Shown: positions 1-11,039 of the stretch, in pieces
Position numbering within the stretch: the first letter of the stretch is position 1
How the letters are laid out: the number at the start of each line of letters is the position of its first letter
NCBI RefSeq assembly: GCF_029227915.1
Contig: NC_079877.1
Coordinates: forward strand, 24,267,851-24,331,850
Direction: 5' to 3'
Source: Hydractinia symbiolongicarpus
Taxonomy: Eukaryota; Cnidaria; Hydrozoa; Anthoathecata; Hydractiniidae
DNA length: 64,000 nucleotides
Made by a program: the position numbers and the translations under genes
Notes under the pieces: generated by a model
What the model was told of the DNA's origin: nothing
Database searches by the model: none
The model's input: the letters and a program-made list of their open reading frames with translations, nothing else

Positions 1-1141
1 ATCTTGGGACTGTCTTGACTTCTTTAACCGTTTGTGCTCCTACTGGGTAGAGGTCAACCTCTTTTCCAGGGCTGGAAGAGAAAAGCGCCCTGAGGACCAG
101 GTTGAGTAGAGACCTGTCACCATTGTGCCCTAAGTTTCGTCATGACTTTTATAAGAAACACGGGTTTTCATTCTCCCCAGCTAGTAAAAGCTTAGGATAA
201 AACGGCGATTTTCTGAGAATATTCCAGCTTTACATTATTTAAGAGTTACTGTTACTTCTTTTAACTCGCTGTGGTATTAACACTTACATATGCTATATTA
301 TTCGGGTAGCTAACATTAAAAATAGCTCAGAACTATAGTCGGCTCTGTTTTTATACATCGAATTTTAAAAAATACTAAATCCTTTAGGTTTATGATATTG
401 TATATTGTACATATAAATATGAGCACGGACGATTTGTCTTAACATGTAGAACCATACTGTAATATATATTGACTGATATAAATATTTTTATGAAAAGAAG
501 AGTCCATGAAACAGTAATTTTAGTTGTTCCTGAACTAACTGTTCTGTGCATAATTATTAGCAAACATGTGTAGCATGGGTACACATTGAACTTCATTACT
601 GTTTTTGGTAGAAGCGGCTGTAATGCAAGATGTTTAGCGCGGTGAAGGTTTTAATAATGCAATCGAAGATAATCTATTAGGAGTGGTAGCAGAAATCAGC
701 GAAACAGCTGTAAGGGTACTAGTAGAATTTTTTTTCTGCCCAGTACATACGAAATTACTTATCACGACACGCGCTACAACTATAAATAGCAGTGATCCTA
801 GTACATCCCTGGGTTCTACACACCTTCCCACGACAACATATAGAAAATTTCATTCCCAGGTTCGAAATCAACAGCGGTTCGTAACAACACTTAAATAGAA
901 ACCACAACTACAATAGTTATATTCGTTTTTTGTAATTTATTATTTATGCTTCTTATCAGATATAACACGTCATTTCTTCGTCAAATGAATACTAAACGTT
1001 AAATAAATAATCTCACTTTTGTTGAAGTGTTTTATGAATAAAATCAAACGCTAAACTATCTACAATTTTTTTCGAATTCATCTAAAATCTCTTATAGTTT
1101 TTTCGTGAGCTAGTACATGTTTTCTTCTATAAAAAAAAAGA
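1..1141. other. Intergenic, 3' of the SDR gene
   Basis: AT-rich sequence without a convincing gene. It holds one short inverted-repeat element at 55-104. A minus-strand AATAAA (plus-strand tttatt) near 936 could serve the SDR gene. Overlapping ORFs on both strands at 634-898 match nothing I recognise. Confidence 0.5.
55..104. mobile_element. Short inverted-repeat element, CTCGTCCCC family
   Basis: The ends are CAACCTCTTTTCCAGGGC and, inverted, the complement of GCCCTGAGGACCAGGTTG. The flanks gtagaggt and gtagagac look like an eroded target duplication. It is a diverged member of the family whose clearer copies lie at 19010, 30021 and 62985. It has no coding capacity. Confidence 0.55.
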
Positions 1142-2455
1142 TTAATCCCCTTTTTCATGTTTTGAATGTGCATTCGAAGAGTCTTTCTTTTCGTCACTAC
1201 TTTTCTCCTCAGTTCTCTCTTCCTGCGCTTCTCGTTGAAGGGCTGCTATTGTTTTTGGAAGTATTAAGCGCTCACTAACTTCCCAAAGCTTTCGTGCAAT
1301 TTCGTCATCTAATGTTGGGCATTTAGCTTGCTCACATTCAGCAAAATATTTTCCTGTCACGTTTTCCAACTCACGCTCTAAGCTACAGTAGTAGGATGTC
1401 TCGGCAGCCATTGAGGATGGTCTCCAGAATAGGTAACTGTACGGATAGATAAATATCCAGGCTAGTTTCCAGCTATATGGAAATACGTTGTTCCATAAAT
1501 CAGTCACACACACCCCAGGGTTGACAGCATTGACAGTTAGTTGCGTGCCTTTAAATTTTTTGCTCAACTCTTGTGTGAAGAGCATTAAAGCCAGTTTACT
1601 ATTGTTATATGCTTTAATGTTTGCAAAATTCTTCTTAGCTTGTAAATCAGAAAAATCTAGATTTCCCTTCTTGAAATTTTCACACACCACGTTGATAATT
1701 CTACTTGGGGGATTGTTCTTCTTTAACTTGTCTATCAGCATCTTCGTCAGTAAAAAGTGAGACAAATAATTTACTTGAAATGTTTGTTCATATCCATCAG
1801 AAGTAACAACGCGGTCTTTACCAGAAATGTGTGCTGCGTTGTTAATCAACACATCAATTTTTCCAACCTCTTCACTGATTTCCTGAGCAAAGTCTTTCAC
1901 AGATTCCAAAGAGCTTAGATCAAGCTTCCTAACTTCTATAAGTTCTTGTCTGCTTTGAAAACGTAAGTCCTTCACAACTTTTAAACCTTTCTTAAGTGTT
2001 CTGCAACCTATTATAACACGAGCCCCGCGTGCTGCCAAATGAAACGCTGTGTCTAGACCAATTCCATTAGTTCCTCCTGTTATGACAACAACTTTGCCTT
2101 TCATTGTACCTTTAGAGCGACAGCACCCTCCAGTAGTATAAACTTTAATCAGGGCTACAAAAATTCCTATTACTACGAACATCGCAAATACTACAAGTGT
2201 CATTATGCCCTGATCCGCGGATTTGTGTAAATCTTCAAAAATGTTATCATGAGGGTTGCAAATCTCACAACTTAGAGGACAAGTTCTTCTAACCTCAGTC
2301 TTCATGCAATGGCCATCCTTTCTCCAACGTCGGCACCGTTGATCATTATCAGCACATCGGCTTTCTACAAATCCCCACAATACAAAAAATAAACATAAAA
2401 GTGTATAAAGTTTCATCGCGATTTGAGATTTGTTTTTTCGTAAACCGTACGCCAT
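1142..2455 (-). CDS. ShK-domain, membrane-anchored short-chain dehydrogenase/reductase (RDH-like)
   Basis: Intronless, 437 codons. In order: a hydrophobic signal segment (about residues 15-31, following a second Met at 14, which would start at 2416); a six-cysteine ShK-type domain (Cys 34, 41, 50, 59, 63, 66); a membrane segment (83-104); a classical SDR domain resembling retinol dehydrogenases 11-14; and a charged Glu/Lys/Ser tail (about 408-437). Cofactor and catalytic landmarks are TGGTNGIG at 126-133, NNAA at 205-208, Asn229, Tyr283 and Lys287 (YNNSK), and NPG at 312-314. The position aligned with the catalytic Ser of RDH enzymes, 25 residues before the Tyr, is Cys258. Family knowledge suggests NAD(P)-dependent retinoid, steroid or lipid carbonyl chemistry. 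The topology inferred is a luminal or extracellular ShK domain with a cytosolic enzyme domain. Substrate unknown; activity may be altered by the Ser-to-Cys change. The absence of introns could reflect retroposition. Confidence 0.9.
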   Translation of the reverse strand: MAYGLRKNKSQIAMKLYTLLCLFFVLWGFVESRCADNDQRCRRWRKDGHCMKTEVRRTCPLSCEICNPHDNIFEDLHKSADQGIMTLVVFAMFVVIGIFVALIKVYTTGGCCRSKGTMKGKVVVITGGTNGIGLDTAFHLAARGARVIIGCRTLKKGLKVVKDLRFQSRQELIEVRKLDLSSLESVKDFAQEISEEVGKIDVLINNAAHISGKDRVVTSDGYEQTFQVNYLSHFLLTKMLIDKLKKNNPPSRIINVVCENFKKGNLDFSDLQAKKNFANIKAYNNSKLALMLFTQELSKKFKGTQLTVNAVNPGVCVTDLWNNVFPYSWKLAWIFIYPYSYLFWRPSSMAAETSYYCSLERELENVTGKYFAECEQAKCPTLDDEIARKLWEVSERLILPKTIAALQREAQEERTEEKSSDEKKDSSNAHSKHEKGD

Positions 2456-2721
2456 CTTTGAAGTTTGTTTTTATTTTTAAGAAGCACATTAATAATTTAC
2501 AAACCGATTGTAAAAGCATATTAGATATAACATATTTAAATTTCTGAATGGAAACTTTACAGACTGTGGACCTCGAAATATTAATCAGCAGCGCCAGGGC
2601 AGAAACTTAATTCATAAATCTAAACAATTTAAACGTTACAGGAACTAATTTTAATAAATTTTACTGAGTAAAATTTTAAAATTTCGTTTCAGGACCTGGC
2701 GGATCTAAAGTTTTGTAACTA

Positions 2722-3210
2722 CAGTTGACTCTCTTTAATCCGAATCTCAAGGGGGATAACTTTTTATTCGGATTACAGAGAGATTCGTCTCTCCAATTCG
2801 AATTTCCAGGTTTCAAGGGTGAAAATTCGGATAAGGGAGAAAAGTCGAACTTTTTTGAAAAAAAATTAAAAAAAAGTAAGGTGAGAAATAAAAACGAAAA
2901 AGTGAGTTTGAACGAAAAGAAAAGAACTCACTGACTAGTGACTTCTTTTTGTCTTACAAAAAAATCAAAACATTCGAATTCGACAGAGATTCAAATTACA
3001 AAAACATTTGAAGTGTTAATGGTATATTTACACTTAAAAATTCGGATTATAGACAGAATTTAGTCGAAAGGACCTGTAAAATTAGTTCGGATTATAGAGG
3101 TGTTCGGATTACAGAGATTCGGATGGTAGAAAGTAAATTTTGAGGGATTATTTTGTTCGGATTATAGAAAGATTCGGATAATAGAGAATCGGATTGTAGA
3201 GAGTCAACTG
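2722..3210. mobile_element. TA-flanked pogo-like MITE
   Basis: Both ends begin CAGTTGACTCTCT in inverted orientation and continue with AATCCGA. TA dinucleotides flank the element at 2720-2721 and 3211-3212. The interior repeats variants of TTCGGATTATAGAG many times, mostly near the right end. TA flanks and CAG termini are typical of Tc1/mariner-pogo derivatives. The ORFs inside are incidental. Confidence 0.75.
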
Positions 3211-3212
3211 TA

Positions 3213-4200
3213 TTTAAACAACGTGGTGTATTCAAGAAAGGAAAAACACGTTTAGCTTGCTGTTGGTACAATGTTCTTCTCAAACTTCTCGATTTCATTA
3301 ATTTTTTTATTATCGAGAATCAACTTCGTCCAAGGGCTTTTTCATTTCTGACATATCAGATGGCGAGAAAAAACATCTTTAACTTTCTTTACACTTTCTG
3401 AAAAATGCAACAATAAACTGTAAAAATAAACTGTTACGGATAATTTTATCCGTGTTGACTCACATTTGGTGCCGGCTTAATGCAGAATGCAGTCACTACT
3501 ATCACGAGGATTGGATGCATATATAAGAATCTATCCGATTCTATCCGCGCGTGCCAGTAGAACATGTAACTAGAAGAATTTCACCAGTCACCAGATAGTT
3601 CAGAGACTTATTATTGTCTACACGTAACCGTAGACTCCGATAGACGCATATTCAGAGCAAGGCAAAATACTAACAGGCAACTGCTAAACATTAAAATTTC
3701 AAACTCCTTCAATTTTGGAATAGCAAGCTTCCAGAGTCAATGCTATGTTGTCAGTGAGTTTTTCCAAAAAAAACCTTAATGAATCCGAGGAATATCTTAA
3801 GACGCGTACATTTCTAGTTAAGTTCATTTTTCACGTTTTAGCTCATTCTTGTCCCCAGGATTTGTTACTTTGTCGGCGCAGCAATCACTTACTTAGCACC
3901 GTTCTCATTTTAAATAGAAAAGAACACTTCAAGAGGTTTGTTTTAGGCTTTTGAAGAATGTATTGCGTCCACGTAGCCACGTTCAGAAATCACCAAAAAT
4001 GTCCATCAACAAAAAAAATTTGCTTTTCAAATAATAACTAACTACCTTTGAAATAACTTTCGAAATACATGTGAGAAAAATTCACCGTCATCCTACACTC
4101 CGGAAGGTGGGCGTGCTTCTGCAAACTGTGTTTAATTGATAAATAAAAACAAAAAAATATTTACAAAACAATATTATTGTAACAAATAAACGAACACAGG
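3213..4200. other. Intergenic stretch, no feature seen
   Basis: Between the pogo-like MITE and the ZNHIT6 stop codon I see no coding exon, RNA gene or clear repeat. The 69-codon ORF at 3745-3954 has no recognisable domain and no splice context. This stretch includes the 3' flank of ZNHIT6. Confidence 0.4.
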
Positions 4201-7200
4201 TCAAGACTTTTTAACTTTCTTGGGTATCTCTTCACTAGCGGACGAATCCGAATCTGAATCTGAATCCGAATCGGAGTCAGAGGAGCTTGATGTAGTATTT
4301 TGTTCTTTTATATTCGGTTCTAAAGATAAAAATAAAGTAGATAAAACAGACCTATGAATACCAGGTTAATGACTGGTGAGGTATCTCTAGAAAAAGGATT
4401 AAATATAACAAAATGCTGATCTTTTCAATTTATGAGTAAAATTCAATTTCAATTTAAATTTAAGGGCAAGAGAAAATGTTGCTGCTTAATATTTATGGTT
4501 TGGGTTACATTGATATGGGTTAAAAAGATGGAAATTTTGACTAGGGAAGGATGAATAATTGCGTAGGGAGGGAAAGTGGGAAGATGCATCTATTTTATTT
4601 TATTTATTTACTATTTATTTTTAGTTGGTTTTACATAATTCATAGACGAGATAGCATATCTATGAGGAAAGCAACTGATTAGAACAGTTAGTACAAGACA
4701 CGGAAATGACTGGAACAGATAGTGTGGGAGCTTTTGTTGCAATGAAATAGATGGAAAGTCATCGGTGTTGAACGTGATTATATTACTAATTTAAAAATTC
4801 CTGTTACTGTTCTGCCCGCACGCGTGCAACTAGGCTTAAGTGATGTTGTCAGAGACGGCTTCAAAACTGATTGCATTAACAAGTCAAAATGAGATTGGGG
4901 GTGTTCAGAATAGAATGTTGGAAAAAAAGTAAATGAATATGCAGACATCAACTGTGGTTTTGGATATGGAGTTGGAAAATAGAGGAGATTATGGGGAAAG
5001 GATACTAAATGGTTTATGCCTGGATGCCAGTATCAAAGTGCGTTGCAAAGATTGCAAAAAGTCAAAAGTTCTATTTAATGTGTGAGGACACATATTTTGT
5101 ATCCAAAAAATGTGTTGCTATGAGAACACTGTGTGCAGTACCAAAAGGTTTACATTACCGCGTTAGGGAAAATCTCAAAATGATACGACATATGTAAACT
5201 ATGTATTAAATGAATTATACAAACTTTATTTCTTATTATAGATCATCAGGATATCTGGTGCTCAACACCAGAAAATTACACCAGTTTCGCCTCAGCCCTA
5301 AAGGGGGTTTACCATTCTGATTAAACAACCAAATGTAAGCACCGGTGGAGATGGAGAAATCAATAATTTGTTTTCAATGAAGTGAAAAACAAATAAAAGT
5401 TAAACTGAACGCCTACCTTTAACATACGGTTCATTTCTTAGCTTCCCACTTGCTGGTGGTAGTGCAATGTGAAAGACTGGATATTCAAGTATAGCTTTTT
5501 GCGTCAACACTTCTTTTAACGTATTTTTAATATCAATAGCAGTATAACTAAAACAGATGAACAGTGGAATGACACTCGCATGGATTGTTTAAATAAACAT
5601 AAGACATTTTAATTATTGAAAAAAAGAATTTTATTTCACGTCGCTAAAAAATTGCCGACGACACATACCACTTACCTGCTTCATATAGCACTTGTGTTTC
5701 ACGTTGGTAATTTATATGTTGCTTCGCGGTCACACACTCCCGCACAGATACAATTAAGAGAGAAATGAAAGCAAAACTTTTGCAATTTCAAATTACATCA
5801 AACTTAAAGAAAAACCACGCGAAAAAAAATTTGCCGACGTAAAGTAAGAATTGTTGTTGACACGTTAGTGTTCGCCTAAGCAATCGCGAAATGTCGACGT
5901 GGATTACAAAGACTGAATACTAATCCTGCCATTCATATTTATCAATCAACCCACTTATTACAGAAACAAAACAGCAAACGAAATAACTTGGAGACTGATA
6001 AGTAAAATCGTTTTGAAGTAAAAGCATTGCATATCCTCACCGTAAATTGCTTTCGCCAGGATCTAATTCTTGCTTGAAGAACACAGAGACATCATCATTT
6101 TTTTGAAGGTAAGGTGCGTATCTATTAAATAAAAGAAAAACATCGCAACTTTGCGTACGGATGCTTCTGTAAATCAATTCGTTAAGAAATTACTAGTAAT
6201 AAATCAATTCGTTGAGGTGTTACGACATATAATCATTTAGTTCACAAGTTACGACAAATAAATCAATTCGTTGAGAAATTACTAGTAATAAATCAATTCG
6301 TTGAGATGTTACGACAAATAATCATTTAGTTCACAAGTTACGACAAATAAATTAATTCGTTGAGAAATTACTAGTAATAAATCAATTCTTTGAGATGTTA
6401 CGACAAATAATCATTTAGTTCACAAGTTACGAGAAATAAATCAATTAGTTGAGAAGTTACGAGAAAGTAAGCAATTTGTTGAGAAGTTACGAGAAAGTAA
6501 GCAATTTGTTGAGAAGGTACGAGAAATAAATTAATTTGTTCAGAAGTTACAAGTACTAAAACAGTTCGTTGAAAAGGTTCAAGATGCCTTCACATGTCCT
6601 TACGTTCATACATCAAAGAAATAAAATTGTATAATAAGAGTGAACAACAAACTTACTTCAATTTGTTTTCAGGAGCAACTTTTTCTTTTCTGATGTAGAT
6701 TGACAATATATCCTCCATGCTCTCATTCTCTGAATATCTACAAAACAACGAAATAAACTCCCAATTATTTTCATTACTGGAACCAATTTTTTAAACTCCT
6801 CTAGTCAGTATTTATAAACAACTAGTTATCAAATAATTGGTATTTTAAACACTCTTCTAATACCCTAGAGAAACGACAAATTATTTCATGACTGCAGTAT
6901 TCATGTTGAGCGAGTAATGTGAAGAACAGCTTGATTGATGCGATTAAAATCAAACCGTAAAAACTGCAGTATTGATATGGCGAGAATTATTGCAAGTCAT
7001 TTTATGTTATAACAGTAATAATAGAGGAAGTGAAAAGAGAAAATGCTAAAAACCTTTGCACAAAAACTGCAATTCGTTAACAATTCCAGTCATGCCACAG
7101 TCCAGCAGCCCCCCCAAAAAATAATTTAAAAAAAAAAGATTTCATGGCTATTCCATGATTGTTATAAAAAGTGACTAAACATGGTAGAAATTGTAGTGGA

Positions 7201-9317
7201 GAAACTTGAGTAAGCCATCTTGACATTATGGCTGTAATAGTATATTAACCCTACAATCATTTATCAATTTTTTTCTGAATAAGAGTAGCTCAAACAGGTT
7301 AATGCTGATTCAAATAGATTTACATTTTAGGAATGTTTAAACAAATCTCTTTAGAAATACCTTGAAATCAACTCTTGGTCAATATCAACAAAGACGAATT
7401 TAACTGTCCAATAAATTGTTTGCTCCCTGTAAAAAAACAAAATCGCAGATTTTTAGAAAAAAAAATTACATTTTAATGTTTTTACAAATTCAAAGCATAT
7501 TTTTTGTTTACATACTTGATATTAAATTGACTTCTATTTTCTTTCCAACGTTTCATTCCTTTCGCCATGCGATATATCTTGGTTTGGTTCTTTGCAGCAG
7601 CTTTCTGCAATATGTTACCCTAAACCACAAGAAAATGCATAATCAGTATCAAAAACCGTCATTAAAATCTCAACTCTGTTAAAATGATCCAAACTTTTTT
7701 ACATGTTTATGCTACCTTCAATTTTAATTAAGGGGATCTCCAAGTAAAACATAATGGTGAACTTTATATTATAGAGCTTGTATTTGTTTAAGTCTTTTTA
7801 AAAAAATATTTCGTTCTCGAGATATTCACATTTAAGGATTTTTAAATTTAATGATGTCCTATTTAGGAAATACCAAAACTTGACTTTTTTGTCATCTGTA
7901 ATTTTAGACCGTTTAAGGGATTTGCATTTTTGATTTAGGTTCATACGTTATAATTCGGAACAGAGAATATTTTTTATCAATCTAATACATACTGTTTTTG
8001 GTCACCAAAGTAATTTTTTTTTAAAACAAAACACCCATAAATACATAACTAAAGAAAGGTATATGCTTTACCTTTCTCGTGGTTTTGGAATTTGAATTCA
8101 CCCTGTAATCTCTTTTTGCATTGTCAGCAATTCGGTTTGCTTCTTCAAGAAGCCTGTAATCTAATAAATAACCAAAAAGTTTCAGAAACATTGCAGAATC
8201 TCAATAAAAAAAATTCTGTATACATAGGTAAATGTAAAACCTGTATTAAACCTGTATTAAAAAAACTGTTGGCAGTATTTCAATGACTTGCACATATACT
8301 TTGGTAGTTTTAATTTTTCTGATCATAAAAAAGAAAGAAAACGATTCAACGAACTTAATATATATAAAAGAACTGCATACCATTTAATAAATGTATGTTA
8401 TTAAATTCTGTTCTGGCAACAAACTCAGTTTTATTTCTTTCTCCGGAACAACCAGTCTGCTTTTTGTGTTTTTGTACACAATTTAAACTAAACAAATATT
8501 TGTGTTCTGTTTACTATTATGATAAGTTGCATAGAATAAAAAGATCAACATAGTTATAGAGGACCATTTGCATTTAACACATTGACATTGTTGGCAAATA
8601 CTGTGTGCCAATGATAATTAAAAAGGCTGAACCAGCTCTTAAATGCATCTATTTGCTTGTATATAGTACACAACAATTCGCAATATACATACCAACACGT
8701 CTTCATTTTACATCCAGGGCATGTGTATTTAGAATATTCTTCGAGACAAACTTCACACTTCCTAAAAGACATTTTATACTTTTTAAATTCCATATAGACA
8801 AACACATTAAAAATTTGGTTATTTAAAGTAATAATCGTTTTACTCCATAAGACAACAAATCTTCAATTCCGTGAAAACTCCTAATTCTTGCATTACTTTT
8901 ACGAGGTAAAGGCAAGGCAAGGTAAATCAAGGTCTTGGTTATCTCAAAACAAGAAATTTTCGAGAAGTAAACTTTTTCTCTCAGTTAATTGCACCAAAGT
9001 TCTCTTGGAGGTTATAATAACGACAAAGTTTGCCATTTTAACACATATAGCTGGCAAAGAAAAGTTAAATCATGGTGAACTAATGCAAGGTTTTTAAAAA
9101 TTAAAATATAAACAAAATATTATATATCAATGTTTAAGTTTAAAACTTACTGAAGCCTTTTCTTTCTATATTGCGGTATTGAGTGATTCTTCCCTACATT
9201 AACATCAATGCTAACAACAGGAACATTTTTCTCAACAGTCTTTATCTTTATAACTGGCTCATCACCTGTTAGATCTATGCTTTCTAAATATGTGGTTTGC
9301 TTTTCTAAACTTTCCAT
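4201..9317 (-). CDS. ZNHIT6: Box C/D snoRNA protein 1 (zinc finger HIT domain-containing 6)
   Basis: Ten exons, transcribed right to left: 9317-9151, 8761-8693, 8487-8381, 8160-8072, 7619-7516, 7426-7361, 6737-6657, 6121-6041, 5547-5417, 4319-4201. All junctions are GT/AG, frame is kept throughout, and the total is 1014 nt (337 aa). Exons 2-3 encode an HIT zinc finger (Cys 58, 61, 70, 73, 78, 79, 82, His 86, Cys 92). Exon 4 gives the family signature DYRLLEEANR. Later exons carry the conserved C-terminal block (YWTVKFVFVD; EYPVFHIALPP). The protein ends in an acidic Ser-Asp run and a Lys-rich tail. Known role: nuclear assembly of box C/D snoRNPs with NUFIP and the R2TP complex. It is shorter than the human protein, mainly at the N-terminus. 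Methionines within intron 1 belong to shadow ORFs. Confidence 0.95.
4322..5414. other. ZNHIT6 intron 9, no feature seen
   Basis: About 1.1 kb between the last two coding exons. The 62-codon plus-strand ORF at 5009-5197 is unsupported. Nothing else is recognised. Confidence 0.4.
6170..6582. repeat. Tandem array of ~29 bp units with ~86 bp higher-order repeat, in ZNHIT6 intron 7
   Basis: Units are variants of gttacgacaaataaatcaat followed by tcgttgagaa. Three variants (ending tcgttgag, tagttcacaa, tcgttgagaa) recur in the same order two to three times, giving a higher-order period near 86 bp. The right third degrades into simpler 29-mers with gagaaagtaagcaatttgtt. There are no unique spacers, so this is a minisatellite. 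Confidence 0.85.
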
Positions 9318-10660
9318 GTCGAGATGTAGTTATATTTTTTTAGTACTTTTAAATATGTAAGACTAAACAAAAAATAAGAATTTTTTTACAACTCGTAATG
9401 AAATTTTAGATAAAATGAAGAGAAAAAGTATAAGGCTTCATTTTACAACGTATTAGACAGATTTATAGAGTAAGGGAGTATTAGGGTTATAATAAGCTAG
9501 TCATTAATTACCTTGCACTTGCTTCTATGCCAACCTGTTGGTGTTTATTTTAAAAACTAAAGGTTGCAAGTGACAAACAAGTAGAAAAAATGAGTCATAA
9601 AACAACTTGCATAGAACAGTAAGGTATAATACATTTTTGCTAAATTGATTCCTGCCAGGTAATCAATGTGAGCAATCATATTGTGACTTGTAATAGGCAA
9701 AAATCTGCGTTCAAAATAAGGAAGCCCTGTTGAAGTCTCTCTAAATAGACCTTTTAATTGAGGCACTTCTCTACACCCCAGAAACAGAAATGGCATTCTT
9801 AGGTCTTAATTGCATGCATAAGATCCAACATTGCTCCTGCAAAATTTAATTCAAGTTTTTATTAACAAAACTGGAATTATCTTCTAAATACTTATACAAA
9901 AGAAAAGAGTTGAAATTTGACACTGCAAGTATTTGGAGTTTTATTTTTCACCTTGCTTACCTCAGCTAGTTATGTACCTTGTCCCATGCTACAATTTTTA
10001 CAATTCCTAAATCAATTCAAATTCTAGGTTGATGTAAAAATTTGAGATATTAACCAGCATCCTTCCTCCATCAGAATGATATTTGTTAGTGCTTGTAAAT
10101 AGGCATTAATGATATTTAAAGGTTACCTCCCAAGCAAAAATTATTTTTAGCTAAAAAGACGAAGGATACTGTTTTCTCAACCAAAATATCATTTTTGGCC
10201 ACATTTGCTAATTAATGGAGTACTGGTTAAAACGATTTTGAACTTATACAACTTCAAGCCTGCTTTCGGAAATAATTTTTTAAATTTGCCTCTTAAAAAA
10301 ACAATTAAATCTTATATAACAATACGAAGTATATATGCTTGTCATAGTGGATGTGTTCATTCTCTTTTGAAGTCGCTGAAATTTTCTTTTATAGTTGCCA
10401 AAAAAATTATGTCTCAAATGTTAAATTTTATGATGTTACGGCGCGACGTCAATAACACTACCTTAATTGCTGACAACAAGCAGGGAAAAAACACCAATAA
10501 AAACTGCAAGTTTGGCCGATATAAGGGGTCTCGGAGGATATGTGTGTACTGTATCTAATTGTAACAGAGGTCAACAAAAACCACAACAAACTGTCTAAGA
10601 CAGTTTCTCGTAAATGTAGTATGGTCAACAAGGACCACGTAAACAAACTGTGAATCAATA
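9318..10660. other. Intergenic, 5' of ZNHIT6
   Basis: This must hold the ZNHIT6 promoter and 5' UTR, but no TATA or initiator is recognisable. ORFs at 9557-9796 (minus) and 10205-10558 (plus) show no domain or splice-site context and are left unannotated. Confidence 0.4.
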
Positions 10661-10667
10661 TAAGTAA

Positions 10668-10747
10668 AACAAACTGTCAACAAAGACAGGTTCTAAACAA
10701 ACTGTCAACAAAGACAGGTTCTAACAAACTGCCAACAAGGACAGCTT
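10668..10747. repeat. Short tandem repeat, ~27 bp unit
   Basis: Three copies of acaaactgtcaacaaagaca followed by ggttct, with degenerate relatives back to about 10560. The array abuts the truncated 3' side of the DIRS-type element and may derive from its terminal region. Confidence 0.7.
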
Positions 10748-10854
10748 AAGATTAATAGTTCATGAATAGCAAAATATTAATTGAGAATACCAGTATGAGT
10801 TTAAAATACACAACACACCCCCAAATTCCCCACACCACCAAACTTGACAAACTA

Positions 10855-10985
10855 CAAAATAAAGATGTATGGTAACACCTGCGAGCGCCACCAAACTAAA
10901 CAAACTATAACAAAAACCAGTGGAATACATGGCCCGAGTAGTGGGTGCCAAAGCTTGAGATTGAAAGTACCGTGAGGCTATACTA
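10855..10985 (-). pseudogene. Tyrosine recombinase N-terminal fragment
   Basis: The minus strand reads SRYFQSQALAPTTRAMYSTG, matching the usual start of DIRS/Ngaro recombinases (an ALAPSTRR.Y..G-type motif that opens the SAM-like N-terminal domain). The similarity is lost soon after, and no catalytic Arg/His/Tyr region is present, so the domain is truncated. Confidence 0.6.
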
Positions 10986-11039
10986 AGATGGTCCAGATGG
11001 TTGGCTCGATTGGTGTGGGTGACTCGTCTGCAGACTAAA

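Noticed and set aside
634-898. Overlapping ORFs on both strands with one hydrophobic segment
   Set aside because: Short, unsupported by neighbours or domain, and open in two frames as expected by chance.
6170-6582. CRISPR-like regular repeat
   Set aside because: Units are directly adjacent without unique spacers, in an intron of a eukaryotic gene.
8554-8805. Met start MFVYMEFKKYKMSFRKC for the HIT zinc finger
   Set aside because: The AG at 8763-8762 is a good acceptor that joins in frame to the exon at 9151-9317, so these methionines are intronic.
9557-9796. 79-codon minus ORF (MPFLFLGCREVPQ...)
   Set aside because: No recognised domain, no convincing splice sites joining it to ZNHIT6; the ZNHIT6 start at 9317 is self-sufficient.
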